In this document: one piece after another, positions 51,563 through 60,300 of the stretch
How the letters are laid out: each line of letters starts with the position of its first letter
How positions within the stretch are numbered: position 1 is the first letter of the stretch
Assembly: GCF_025420485.1 (NCBI RefSeq)
Contig: NZ_JAOEFD010000008.1
Coordinates: 1 to 64,000, forward strand
DNA: 64,000 nucleotides
Reading direction: 5' to 3'
Origin: Nesterenkonia marinintestina
GTDB lineage: Bacteria > Actinomycetota > Actinomycetes > Actinomycetales > Micrococcaceae
Program-made: the position numbers and the translations under genes
Notes under the pieces: generated by a model
What the model was told of the DNA's origin: nothing
The model's database searches: none
Seen by the model: only the letters and a program-made list of their open reading frames with translations

Positions 51563-52579
51563 ATGAGCGATGTGAGACACCGGTCGGGGCAGCGGACGTG
51601 TGCCCTCGGACCGTTCGTGCGGCGCGGCGCCCTCTGCCTGGGGCTCGCAGCCCTGCTGCTCAGCGGCTGCGGCCTCTTCGATCCGGAGGAGGAGTCCGGC
51701 TCAGATCCCGACGACGGCACGCAGTCGCCCACCGCTGCGGATGACGCCGCCGAAGAGGCCGACGACGACGGGGAGTCGGGTGGCGACGACGCGGACGACG
51801 CCGAGGGCGCAGTCGACGGTTCCGAGGCGTCCGAGGACCTCACCGCCGGGCTGGCCGAGGGGGAGGCCCCTGAGCTCGCCGAGATCGAGGACCACCTCTG
51901 GGAGACCATGCTCGAGGCCGAGTCGGTGACTATCTCCGGGACCAGCCCGCTGGGGGACTCGCAGCTCGACGACTACTTCGCCGAGGTGGTCGAGGACGTC
52001 GACGAGGACACCCCCGCTGAGCTCTCCGTGGCCGGCACCCTGGACGGCAGCGCTTCGGAGTCCCACATCCGCATCGGCGAGGACCTCGATCTGACGGTGA
52101 TCACCGTCGGCGGCCGCACCTATCTCAAGGGCGAGGACTTCGCCCACATCACCGCCCTGAGCTCGAGCCACGAGAACGCCGAGTTCGTCGACCAGAGCGT
52201 CATCGACGAGGTCCTGGCCGGCCGGTGGATCGACCTCGGCTCGGCCGAGGAGATGGCCTCGCTCTCGCCCCAGAGCCTGCTGGAGCAGTGGCGGGACACC
52301 CTCTTCGAGGACGTGGAGGACATCACCGGTGAGGCCGAACAGCAGGACGGTGAGGAGGTCTGGGTGTACACCTCGGCCGACGGCGGAACCACCTACGTGG
52401 TCTCGGCCGACGACGAGCCGCATCTTGTGGGCGTCGACGACGGAGACACGAGCCTCACCCTCACCGACTGGGACGAGACCGAGCCGGTCGAAGCCCCTGA
52501 GGACTCCCTGACCATGGACGAAGTCACCCAGGCACTGATCGACAGTGCGCCGCTGCCGCGTGAAACGGCCGAACCCTGA
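51563..52579 (+). CDS. LppX/LprG-like lipoprotein, paralog 2
   Basis: 338 residues, lipobox LLSGC (Cys36), an acidic linker of about 60 residues, then the shared domain (DHLWETMLEAESVTISG; VDQSVIDEVLAGRWIDLG; GEEVWVYTSADGGTTYVVSADDEPHL; SLTLTDWDETEPVEAPEDSL). GGAGGAG precedes the ATG at 51563. Probably anchored outside the cytoplasmic membrane. Confidence 0.7.
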   Translation: MSDVRHRSGQRTCALGPFVRRGALCLGLAALLLSGCGLFDPEEESGSDPDDGTQSPTAADDAAEEADDDGESGGDDADDAEGAVDGSEASEDLTAGLAEGEAPELAEIEDHLWETMLEAESVTISGTSPLGDSQLDDYFAEVVEDVDEDTPAELSVAGTLDGSASESHIRIGEDLDLTVITVGGRTYLKGEDFAHITALSSSHENAEFVDQSVIDEVLAGRWIDLGSAEEMASLSPQSLLEQWRDTLFEDVEDITGEAEQQDGEEVWVYTSADGGTTYVVSADDEPHLVGVDDGDTSLTLTDWDETEPVEAPEDSLTMDEVTQALIDSAPLPRETAEP

Positions 52580-52637
52580 GATGATGCTGGCGCAGCGGCA
52601 TCCGTCGCAGGACTCACATCGAGAGGACGACAGGAAT

Positions 52638-53438
52638 ATGGAAGCTCAGCACATCAGCATCACCGGCATCGCCAAGGGGGTCGGTCTGCTCGGCGTCGCC
52701 GCGCTCGCCCTCACCGCCTGCGGCGAGAGCACCCCGGAGTTCTCCGAGATCGAGGAGGACATGTGGTCGGCCATGGACGAGGCCGAGTCGGTGACCCTCG
52801 ACGGCGGGGGACTCATCGGTGAGAGCGCACTGGACGAATCCGACGCCGAAGCCGCCCTGGGAGACCTGGGCCTCGAGGAGGGCGACGAGGTCACCGCCGA
52901 TATCCGGGGGGCCGTGGACGGCTCCGCCGTCGCGATGACCATCACCATGGGCGACTCCATGGAGATCGACGCCGTCCAGGTGGACGAGACCGCCTACACC
53001 GAAGCCACGATCATCACCGACGCCATGGAGACCGGCACCCAGGACATGGCCGGTATGGAGTTCGACACGGAGGCGCTGGCCTCAGAGCTGGACGGCAGAT
53101 GGTTCGAGGCGCCGTCCTCCGGCGAGCCGTTCGAGATCCGCGACTCCTTCGAGGAGATCCGCTCGGACCTGGAGGACCGCACCGATGACCTGGAGGGCAC
53201 CAACGAGGACCGTGACGGAGTCGAGGCTCATGTCTACAGCAACGGTGAGGAGGGCGACGACGAGGTCGAGATCGTCGTCGCGGCCGACGAGGAGGAGCCG
53301 TACATGCTCTCGGTGACCTATGACGGTTCCTCGGCGAACTTCTCGGACTGGAACGACACCGAGCTGCCCGAGGCCCCCTCGGACACCATCGACCAGTCGG
53401 ACCTGGAGCAGCTGCTGATCGAGCACATGAGCATGTGA
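52638..53438 (+). CDS. LppX/LprG-like lipoprotein, paralog 3
   Basis: 266 residues, lipobox LTACG (Cys28) with almost no linker. Shared domain: EEDMWSAMDEAESVTLDGG, SELDGRWFEAP, AHVYSNGEEGDDEVEIVVAADEEEPYML, ANFSDWNDTELPEAP. GAGAGGACGACAGGAATATG region gives a weak ribosome-binding site for ATG 52638. The shortest member, and perhaps the ancestral form. Confidence 0.7.
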   Translation: MEAQHISITGIAKGVGLLGVAALALTACGESTPEFSEIEEDMWSAMDEAESVTLDGGGLIGESALDESDAEAALGDLGLEEGDEVTADIRGAVDGSAVAMTITMGDSMEIDAVQVDETAYTEATIITDAMETGTQDMAGMEFDTEALASELDGRWFEAPSSGEPFEIRDSFEEIRSDLEDRTDDLEGTNEDRDGVEAHVYSNGEEGDDEVEIVVAADEEEPYMLSVTYDGSSANFSDWNDTELPEAPSDTIDQSDLEQLLIEHMSM

Positions 53439-53517
53439 GCACCGGTGGGCGTACGGTGGCCGAGACGGGCCTCCGTCGGGGGATGTCGGACGAGGAACGG
53501 ATGCGGGGGAGCGAGTG

Positions 53518-54462
53518 ATGGACGGATGTCGCAGCGGTGGCCGGGCGGTGAGGGCGGCCGGAGTCGCCGGAGTCGTCGCCCTGGCCCTGACCGGGTGCGT
53601 GGACCTGGACGGGGGCGGTTCGGACTCGGAGGAGGACGAAGCCGTCGAGCCCGACCAGGACGCGACGACGGAGGACTCCGAGGACGAGCCTGCGGAGGAC
53701 GAGCCGACGGAGGACGAGCCGACGGAGGACGAGCCGACGGAGACCGATACCGCCGAGGCCGACGGCGGCGGCGCGGACGGCGAGGTGCCCGAATGGTACG
53801 AGGTCAGCGCCGACATGTGGACGACGATGGAGTCCGCCGAGAGCGTCGACATCGACATGACGCTGCCCTTCAGCGGCGAGCAGCACTCCGATGAGGAGTT
53901 CCGGCAGGACCTGGACATCGACCCCGGTGATGACATCAGCCAGCGGATCGTCGGCGCCCTCGACGGTCGGGCCGTGTTCGAGGAGAAGGCCGGCTCCAGC
54001 GAGACCACCTATCTGCTGCAGGACGACCACCTGCTGGTCTCCGGTGAGGACGACCTCGAAGCCTCGGCCGAGGGCCTGCGGGCGCAGGGAGTCGATCCCG
54101 ACCAGTTCGCCGACGACCTGGCCGGCCGGTACGTCGACTACTCCGAAGTGGTGCACGCCGAGATCAGCATCGACATGTTCCTGACCGATGTGCGCTCGCT
54201 GACGACCAGTGTGGGCTCCGGGCTCGAGGGAGAGGCCGACGAGCGCGACGGCGAGGCAGTCTGGGTCTACTCCGACGGCACCGATGAGCTGGTGGTCCGG
54301 GCCGACGAGGACGAGCCGGTGCTGCTGGAGTTCACGGTCGCGCTCGACGACGGGACCGCCGAAGGCACCCTCAGCGACTGGGACTCCGCGGAGATCCCGG
54401 ATGAGGTCGACGAGTCCGACATCCTCACGCTGGACGAGGCCGTCGAGATCTACTCCCGATGA
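53518..54462 (+). CDS. LppX/LprG-like lipoprotein, paralog 4
   Basis: About 314 residues, lipobox LTGC, an acidic linker with a 15-bp tandem repeat (EDEPT units, 53680-53739), then the shared domain (SADMWTTMESAESVDIDM; DDLAGRYVDYS; AVWVYSDGTDELVVRADEDEPVLL; GTLSDWDSAEIPDEV). GTG at 53515 precedes the ATG at 53518, either could start. Last of four before the MMPL gene. Confidence 0.7.
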   Translation: MDGCRSGGRAVRAAGVAGVVALALTGCVDLDGGGSDSEEDEAVEPDQDATTEDSEDEPAEDEPTEDEPTEDEPTETDTAEADGGGADGEVPEWYEVSADMWTTMESAESVDIDMTLPFSGEQHSDEEFRQDLDIDPGDDISQRIVGALDGRAVFEEKAGSSETTYLLQDDHLLVSGEDDLEASAEGLRAQGVDPDQFADDLAGRYVDYSEVVHAEISIDMFLTDVRSLTTSVGSGLEGEADERDGEAVWVYSDGTDELVVRADEDEPVLLEFTVALDDGTAEGTLSDWDSAEIPDEVDESDILTLDEAVEIYSR

Positions 54463-54560
54463 CGGCGCACCGGGGCGTCGGACGTCGTCGGGCGATCCGG
54501 GACGTCGCGTCTCGGTAGGCTGGGGAGATCGTCCCACCGTCGTCCCCGCGAGGTAGCCGC

Positions 54561-57230
54561 ATGTCCCGATGGCTCGCCCGCCTCGGCGCGCTCTGCGCCC
54601 GGCGCGCCAAGACCGTCGTCGCCCTCTGGCTCGTACTCCTCATCGGTGCCGTCTCCGCCGCGGCGCTGTTCTCGGAGGAGCCGGACGCCGGCTACGAGAT
54701 CCCCGAGGCCGAGTACGAACAGGTCATGGATCGCCTCGGTGAGGGCATCGAAGAGTTCGACGGCGCAGGCGCGCTGGTCGTGCTGACCTCCGAGGACGAT
54801 GAGAGCTTCACCTCCGAGCAGCGGGAGGGCGTCTCCGCCCTGACCGATGAGCTGGAGACCCTCGACGAGGTCCGCAGCGCTGAGGATCCCTTCGTCCAGC
54901 AGGAGGACATCGACTCCGCCGAGGAGGAGATCTCCGAGGCTCGTGAGGAGTTGGAGAACTCCGCGGCCGAGCTGGAGGACGGGCAGGAACAGCTCGACGC
55001 CGGTCGCGAGGAGCTCGAGGAGGCCCAGGACGACCTCGACGCTCAGCAGCAGGAGGTGGATCAGCTCGCCGAGCAGATCGGCGACGATGCGCCCCAGGTC
55101 GTCTCCGCCCAGGAGGAGATCGACGCCGGGCAGGACCAGCTCGACGAACAGCGCGAGGAGCTGGACGAGCAGCAGGAGGAGCTCGACGACGGCTGGGCCG
55201 AACACGCCGACGGCGTGGAGGAGACCGACCTCGCCGAACGGGAGACCGAACTCGGCGACGGGGCCCGCACCGTCTCCGAGGACGGCACCGCGGCGATGAT
55301 GAACGTCCAGCTGGTCGACGACGCCTTCACCATCGATGCGGACCAGCAGCAGCGGGTCATCGACGCGGTGGAGGACGGGCTGCCCGACGGCGTCGACGCC
55401 GACTTCAGCCTCGAACTCGTCCAGGACGTCTCCGGGATCCTCGGGACCAGTGAGGCGCTCGGCATCGCCTTCGCCGGTCTGGTGCTGCTGATCACTCTGG
55501 GCACCGTCGTCGCCGCCGGGCTGCCGGTGCTCCTGGCGATGCTCGGAGTGGGGATCTCGGTGGCGCTGATCTTCGCCCTCTCCGCCGTGGTGGACCTCAC
55601 CGAGACGGACCCCGTCCTCGCCCTGATGCTGGGTCTGAGCCTCGGCATCGACTACACGCTGCTGCTGCTCTACCGGCATCGACAGAATCTGCTGCAGGGC
55701 ATGGACGTCCCCGACTCGATCCGGCTGGCCGCGGGAACCGCCGGATCGGCGATCTTCTTCGCCGGGGTGACCAATGTGATCGCCCTGGGCGCGCTCGCCG
55801 TCACCGGGATCCCGTTCCTCACCGTGATGGGGCTGGCCGCCTCGCTGGCCGTGACCGTGGTGGTGGCCGCAGTCCTCACCCTGGGTCCCGCCCTGGCCGC
55901 GCTGCTCGGTCTGCGCCTGCTGCCGCGCCGACGGCGTCCCGGCAGCCTCATGGCTGAGGACGTCGGATCACCGCTGCCGACTCCCGAGCAGAACCGCCTC
56001 ACCGCCGCCGAGCGCAGCCGGCTCTCCGAGTCCGCCCAGGAGCGGATCATGGACCGGGGGTGGGGCCGTGTGGTGACCCGCCACCCGTGGGCGGCGATCC
56101 TGGTGCCGCTGGTGCTGGTCGGTGCTCTGGCCGTGCCCGCGGCCGATCTGCGGCTGGGACTGCCCGACGGCGGCTCGGAGCCGGAGGGGACCACGGCACA
56201 GGTGGCCTACGACGAAGTGCGGGAGTCCTTCGGAGCCGGTGAGAACGGTCCGCTGCTGGCCCTGATCACCCTGCCCGAGGGGCTCGACGACGTCGAGCAG
56301 CGTGAGCGGGCACTGGACGTCGCGGAGGACCTGGATGCTCGGGAGAGCGTCGCGCGAGCCGTCCCCGCGGCCTCCGACGAGGCCGGCGAGATGCGCCTGA
56401 TCCAGATCGTGCCGGAGCACGGGCCGGAGGCCATCGCCACGGCCGATCTGGTGGATCGGCTCCTCGACGAGCGCGGGGCCCTGGCCGATGAGCATGGCCT
56501 GGAGTCTGTGGGCCTGACCGGTCAGACGGTGGCCAACATCGAGGTCGCCGACCGGCTGCAGGGCTCCATCCCGCTCTACGTGGGGATCGTCGTGCTGCTG
56601 TGCCTGGTGATCCTCATGGCGGTCTTCCGCTCGCTGGTGGCGCCCGCGCTGGCCGCCGCCGGGTACGTGTTCTCGCTGCTGGGCACTCTGGGCGCGGTGG
56701 TCATGGTCTTCCAGTGGGGCTGGCTGCAGGACTTCTTCGGGGTCACGGAGCCGGGGCCGGTCCTCGCGTTCCTCCCGATCCTGATCTGCGGCGTGCTCTT
56801 CGGCCTGGCCGTGGACTATCAGCTGTTCATCATGTCCGGGGTGAGGGAGGCCTACAGTCGGGGCCGCAGCGCCCGGACGTCGATCCTCAGCGGCATCGCC
56901 CAGGGTGGGCCGGTCGTCGTGGCCTGCGGAATCATCATGATCTCGGTGTTCGCCGGGTTCGTCTTCGCGGACCTTGCGATGATCCGCCCCGTCGGCTTCG
57001 GACTCGCGGTCGGGGTGCTGATCGAGGCATTCCTGGTGCGTGCCACGCTGATTCCTGCCGTGACGGGACTGTTGGGCGACCGGGCGTGGTACCTGCCGCG
57101 CTGGCTCGATCGGATCATCCCCGACGTCGACGTCGAGGGTCGCGCACTGGATGATGCGGCGGACACTGAGTCCGACGGGCCGGAGGGCGCTCGCCGGATC
57201 CGCGAGCGGGTTCCCGAGACATCGGCCTGA
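54561..57230 (+). CDS. MMPL-family RND transporter with long coiled coil
   Basis: An 889-residue RND-type membrane transporter of the MMPL/YdfJ group. TM1 at about 15-36, then an extracytoplasmic region with a long acidic coiled coil (about 115-215, heptads such as EEELEEAQDDLDAQQQ), TM2-6, a cytoplasmic loop, and a second half of the same plan. SLGIDYTLLLLYRH and GLAVDYQLFIMSGV are the paired TM4/TM10 motifs with the proton-relay Asp-Tyr pairs. MMPL proteins export lipids. The four lipoproteins upstream may supply or receive cargo. Confidence 0.9.
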   Translation: MSRWLARLGALCARRAKTVVALWLVLLIGAVSAAALFSEEPDAGYEIPEAEYEQVMDRLGEGIEEFDGAGALVVLTSEDDESFTSEQREGVSALTDELETLDEVRSAEDPFVQQEDIDSAEEEISEAREELENSAAELEDGQEQLDAGREELEEAQDDLDAQQQEVDQLAEQIGDDAPQVVSAQEEIDAGQDQLDEQREELDEQQEELDDGWAEHADGVEETDLAERETELGDGARTVSEDGTAAMMNVQLVDDAFTIDADQQQRVIDAVEDGLPDGVDADFSLELVQDVSGILGTSEALGIAFAGLVLLITLGTVVAAGLPVLLAMLGVGISVALIFALSAVVDLTETDPVLALMLGLSLGIDYTLLLLYRHRQNLLQGMDVPDSIRLAAGTAGSAIFFAGVTNVIALGALAVTGIPFLTVMGLAASLAVTVVVAAVLTLGPALAALLGLRLLPRRRRPGSLMAEDVGSPLPTPEQNRLTAAERSRLSESAQERIMDRGWGRVVTRHPWAAILVPLVLVGALAVPAADLRLGLPDGGSEPEGTTAQVAYDEVRESFGAGENGPLLALITLPEGLDDVEQRERALDVAEDLDARESVARAVPAASDEAGEMRLIQIVPEHGPEAIATADLVDRLLDERGALADEHGLESVGLTGQTVANIEVADRLQGSIPLYVGIVVLLCLVILMAVFRSLVAPALAAAGYVFSLLGTLGAVVMVFQWGWLQDFFGVTEPGPVLAFLPILICGVLFGLAVDYQLFIMSGVREAYSRGRSARTSILSGIAQGGPVVVACGIIMISVFAGFVFADLAMIRPVGFGLAVGVLIEAFLVRATLIPAVTGLLGDRAWYLPRWLDRIIPDVDVEGRALDDAADTESDGPEGARRIRERVPETSA

Positions 57231-57495
57231 CCAGGGACGATGTAGGATCTGCACGGAGGGCTGTTCAGGTCGTGCTCAGGGAAGCTGTTCAGGGCGCGAT
57301 TACCTTACGGCAAGCTGAAATTTGGGTAAAAGTTCAGGATGAGACCACCGTCTCAGCTTTTGTTCTGCCTCCTCATCTGATGGTGTGGGGGATAAGGCGT
57401 ACGGGAGAAGCCCCGGCGTCCCGCGGAAGAACGCTCCTCGGAAGAGGAGTTCTGAGGAGTCTGTATAAGCGATAGTGATGGAGGTATCGATCCCC
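57231..57495 (+). promoter_or_regulatory. 265-nt region upstream of the polyacidic lipoprotein
   Basis: Locally AT-richer than flanking genes (57295-57375). Contains GCTGTTCAGG twice, a hairpin candidate AAGCTGA...TCAGCTT (57312-57359), GAGAC/GTCTC, and a TATAAG hexamer (57464-57469) as a possible -10. No known riboswitch class matches. It looks like a regulated leader or promoter. Confidence 0.4.
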
Positions 57496-57756
57496 ATGGC
57501 CACTACCACGAACCAGAACAGCAAGTTCCGTTCCCTCGCAGCCGTGCTGAGCATCGGTGGCCTGGCACTGTTCGGTGCCACCGCATGTGACGAGGCCGAG
57601 GAGCCGATGGAAGACGACGCCGTCGAGGAAGAGAACGGCGCCGAGGAGGAGAACGGCGACGACGCGGCTGAGGATGACGCCGCGGAGGACGACGCCGCTG
57701 AGGACGACGAAGAGGATGACATGATGGAGGAGGACGACGAGGAGGAGGAGGGCTGA
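57496..57756 (+). CDS. Small polyacidic lipoprotein
   Basis: 86 residues. Signal peptide with lipobox GATAC (Cys31), and nothing afterwards except Asp, Glu, Ala, Asn, Gly, Met and a few Val/Pro. No aromatic residue follows the Cys. An EDDAA repeat is visible. The mature domain of about 55 residues must be disordered and strongly negative. GGAGG is 11 nt before the ATG at 57496; the codons between are a possible alternative N-terminus. Unknown role; a cation-buffering or surface-charge role is conjecture. Confidence 0.75.
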   Translation: MATTTNQNSKFRSLAAVLSIGGLALFGATACDEAEEPMEDDAVEEENGAEEENGDDAAEDDAAEDDAAEDDEEDDMMEEDDEEEEG

Positions 57757-57796
57757 GCCCCTTCCCCCGTCGCTGAGTCCTCTCAGCATGTGATCA

Positions 57797-57837
57797 GAGC
57801 GGCCCGCACCCGACCGAGAGTCGGGGGCGGGCCGCTC
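57797..57837 (+). terminator. Terminator after the polyacidic lipoprotein
   Basis: GAGCGGCCCGC (57797-57807) with its complement (57827-57837) and an inner CCCGAC/GTCGGG pair. 40 nt after the stop. Confidence 0.78.
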
Positions 57838-57906
57838 GCCTGTCTGCTGCCCGCACCAGCATCACCCGCCGTCTGAGAGAGCTCCGGCTGCTCCATCCGC
57901 CCCCAC

Positions 57907-57970
57907 CCGTCGAGGGAGCAGATCGTGCGGCGACTCGCCGTGGTGCGCCGCGAGGTTCACTCCATCGATG
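57907..57970. repeat. Structured repeat element, copy 2 (GTCGAGGGAGCA hairpin)
   Basis: CCGTCGAGGGAGCAG (57907-57921) is identical to 24777-24791. It can pair imperfectly, with G-T wobbles, to a region near 57957-57970, around an inner hairpin GCGGCG/CGCCGC. Lies between convergent genes. Confidence 0.45.
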
Positions 57971-58017
57971 GAGGGAAGGGGTGGGGACGGGCGGGAGAGG
58001 TGTGCGCGCACGACGAC

Positions 58018-58060
58018 GGCCCCGTCCCGCCGCCGGCTCTGGGCCGGAGGGGACGGGGCC
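58018..58060 (-). terminator. Terminator after katA
   Basis: GGCCCCGTCCC (58018-58028) with perfect complement (58050-58060), extended by CGACGAC/GTCGTC pairing outside. Confidence 0.82.
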
Positions 58061-58081
58061 GCCGTCGTCCGTATGCGGAGA

Positions 58082-59548
58082 TCAGCCGTTCTTGACGGCG
58101 TCCTCGATCCGCTGGCCGATCGTGGCGTCCACGTTCTTCCAGTACTGGATCGCGTTGGAGAGCACCGGCTCGCGCACACCGTCGGAGAGTGCGCCGGAGA
58201 CGGTCTCCACCAGACGGTCGCGCTGGGCGTCGTCGAAGACCTCGCGCACCAGGATGCCGGGCTGGCCGAAGTCGTCGTCGTCGGCGCGCAGGGTGTATGC
58301 CTCGCGCACCAGCTGCCCGTCGGTCTCCCAGCCGTTGTCCACCGGACCGGTCTCATCCGACCAGCTCGCGCCCTCGACGGTGTTCGGGGCGTAGACCGGG
58401 CGGTCGCCGGTGTGGTCGTACCACATGTTGCCCTCGAAGTTGTACGAGTAGACTTCGTTCTTCGGGCGGTTGACCGGCAGCTGCTGGAAGTTGGTGCCGA
58501 TGCGGTAGCGGTGGGCGTCGGCGTAGGCGAAGTTGCGCCCCAGCAGCATCTTGTCCGGGGAGTTGCCTGTGCCCGGCACCATGTTCGCCGGCGAGAAGGC
58601 GGCCTGCTCGATCTCGCCGAAGAAGTTCTGCGGGTTCCGGTTCAGGGTCAGCGTGCCGACCTTGATGCGCGGGTAGTCCGCCTGCGGCCAGATCTTGGTC
58701 AGGTCGAACGGGTTCAGGCGGTAGGTCTTGGCATCCTCGTACGGCATGACCTGCACGTAGAGCGTCCAGGTGGGGTGCTCGCCGCGCTCGATGGCGTCAT
58801 AGAGGTCGCGCCGGTGGTAGTCGGCGTCGGCGCCGGCCAGCTTCTCGGCCTCCTCGTTGGTCATGGTGTCGAAGCCGGCATCGTTGATGAAGTGGTACTT
58901 CACCCAGAACCGCTCGCCGTCGGCGTTGTTCCACTGGTAGGTGTGCGAGCCGTAGCCGTTCATCCGGCGCCAGGAGGACGGCAGGCCGCGGTCACCCATC
59001 AGGTAGGTCACCTGGTGGGCCGACTCCGGGTTCTGCGTCCAGAAGTCCCACTGCATGTGGTTGTCGCGCAGGCCGCTGGTCGGCAGGCGCTTCTGCGAGC
59101 GGATGAAGTGCGGGAACTTCATGGGGTCGCGCACGAAGAACACCGGGGTGTTGTTGCCCACGACGTCGTGGTTCCCCTCTTCGGTGTAGAACTTCAGTGC
59201 GAAGCCGCGCACGTCGCGCCAGGTGTCGGGGGAGCCCAGCTCGCCGGCGACGGTGGAGAAGCGCAGCAGCGTCTCGGTGGTCTTGCCGGGCTGGAACATG
59301 TCCGCCTTGGTGTACTGCGAGACGTCCTCGGTGACCTCGAAGGTGCCGAAGGCGCCGGCGCCCTTGGCGTGCGGACGGCGCTCGGGGACGTTCATGCGGT
59401 TGAAGTGCGCCAGGGTCTCGACCAGGTGGTGGTCGTGCAGCAGCAGCGGGCCGTCGCTGCCGACGGAGAGCGAGTTGCGGTCGCTCTCGGCGGGGATCCC
59501 GGCCTGAGTCGTGGACCCGGTCGCGTGCGGGGTGTTCTCAGCGCTCAT
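58082..59548 (-). CDS. katA: Catalase (monofunctional haem catalase)
   Basis: Decomposes hydrogen peroxide. 488 residues, small-subunit clade. Distal His60 ([15 protein letters not shown]), Asn133 in VGNNTPVFF, and proximal Tyr in [13 protein letters not shown]. No signal peptide, so cytoplasmic. Preceded by furA 60 nt upstream in the same direction, which implies peroxide-responsive co-regulation. A strong terminator follows. Confidence 0.97.
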   Translation of the reverse strand: MSAENTPHATGSTTQAGIPAESDRNSLSVGSDGPLLLHDHHLVETLAHFNRMNVPERRPHAKGAGAFGTFEVTEDVSQYTKADMFQPGKTTETLLRFSTVAGELGSPDTWRDVRGFALKFYTEEGNHDVVGNNTPVFFVRDPMKFPHFIRSQKRLPTSGLRDNHMQWDFWTQNPESAHQVTYLMGDRGLPSSWRRMNGYGSHTYQWNNADGERFWVKYHFINDAGFDTMTNEEAEKLAGADADYHRRDLYDAIERGEHPTWTLYVQVMPYEDAKTYRLNPFDLTKIWPQADYPRIKVGTLTLNRNPQNFFGEIEQAAFSPANMVPGTGNSPDKMLLGRNFAYADAHRYRIGTNFQQLPVNRPKNEVYSYNFEGNMWYDHTGDRPVYAPNTVEGASWSDETGPVDNGWETDGQLVREAYTLRADDDDFGQPGILVREVFDDAQRDRLVETVSGALSDGVREPVLSNAIQYWKNVDATIGQRIEDAVKNG

Positions 59549-59608
59549 GACTGATACCTTTCGTTCGGTTCTCTCGGGTGGTCTTCCGCGCGGCTCGGGG
59601 CCGCGGGG

Positions 59609-60064
59609 TCAGTCGCGTCGGGCCTCGTCCGAGCAGTCGGAGCAGACTCCTCGGAAGACGACGTCGGCGACCTCCACCGACATCGCCAGGTCCGGAGGAG
59701 TCTGCAGGCACGGGGCGGCGCCGTGGACGCACTCGACGTCCTCGATCCGCCCGCAGCGGGTGCAGATGGCGTGGTGGTGGTTGTCCTCGGCCCGCGTCTC
59801 GTAGCGGGCGGGGGAGCCGGGCGGGTCGAAGCGGCGCAGCAGCTGGTGGGCGGTGAGGTCGTGGAGCACGGTGTAGACCGACTGCACGGTGATCTTCGGG
59901 AGCCGTGTGCTCACGGCGGTGTGGATCGCCTCGGCGGGCTGGTGGGGGCGCGCGGCGACGGCGTCGAGGATCGCCAAGCGCTGCCGGGTCACGCGCAGGC
60001 CGCGTCCGCGGAGCAGGGTCGACCAGTCGGTCGCCTCCGGCGTCGTCGATGCTGCGGTGCTCAC
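59609..60064 (-). CDS. furA: Fur-family peroxide/iron regulator (FurA/PerR-like)
   Basis: A 151-residue ferric-uptake-type regulator. DNA-binding winged helix (about 15-85, RVTRQRLAILDAV...ITVQSVYTVLHDL), then metal sites NHHHAICTRCG (His96-98, Cys101, Cys104) and C-terminal CSDC structural zinc site. Placed directly upstream of katA like mycobacterial FurA, so it probably represses catalase and itself until oxidised. GTG start at 60064; TGAGCCACTCA upstream may be its site. Confidence 0.92.
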   Translation of the reverse strand: MSTAASTTPEATDWSTLLRGRGLRVTRQRLAILDAVAARPHQPAEAIHTAVSTRLPKITVQSVYTVLHDLTAHQLLRRFDPPGSPARYETRAEDNHHHAICTRCGRIEDVECVHGAAPCLQTPPDLAMSVEVADVVFRGVCSDCSDEARRD

Positions 60065-60086
60065 GGGGACCAGTCTGCCTCAGATA

Positions 60087-60097
60087 TGAGCCACTCA
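60087..60097. promoter_or_regulatory. Possible Fur/PerR-type palindrome upstream of furA
   Basis: TGAGCCACTCA, an 11-bp palindrome (TGAG-CCA-CTCA), 23 nt upstream of the furA start within the AT-richer promoter. Short and therefore uncertain. Confidence 0.35.
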
Positions 60098-60300
60098 CAA
60101 TAACGGCGGATGACGAGGTGATGGCGGGACGACGACGCCGCCCCGACCGGCCCCGACCGGCCCCGACCTGCGCCGGGACATGCGCGCGTGCTCGCGGGGA
60201 TCGTGTCGGTGCGCGGCGGTAGACTCCTGAACGGACGACGCGCCGCCGTCTCCGGGACACCCGATTCCGGACCTCAGATCCTGCGAGGAGACCGCTGAGC

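Noticed and set aside
57231-57495. Possible riboswitch before the polyacidic lipoprotein
   Set aside because: Hairpins are present but no known riboswitch consensus is visible, so it is listed only as a leader region.
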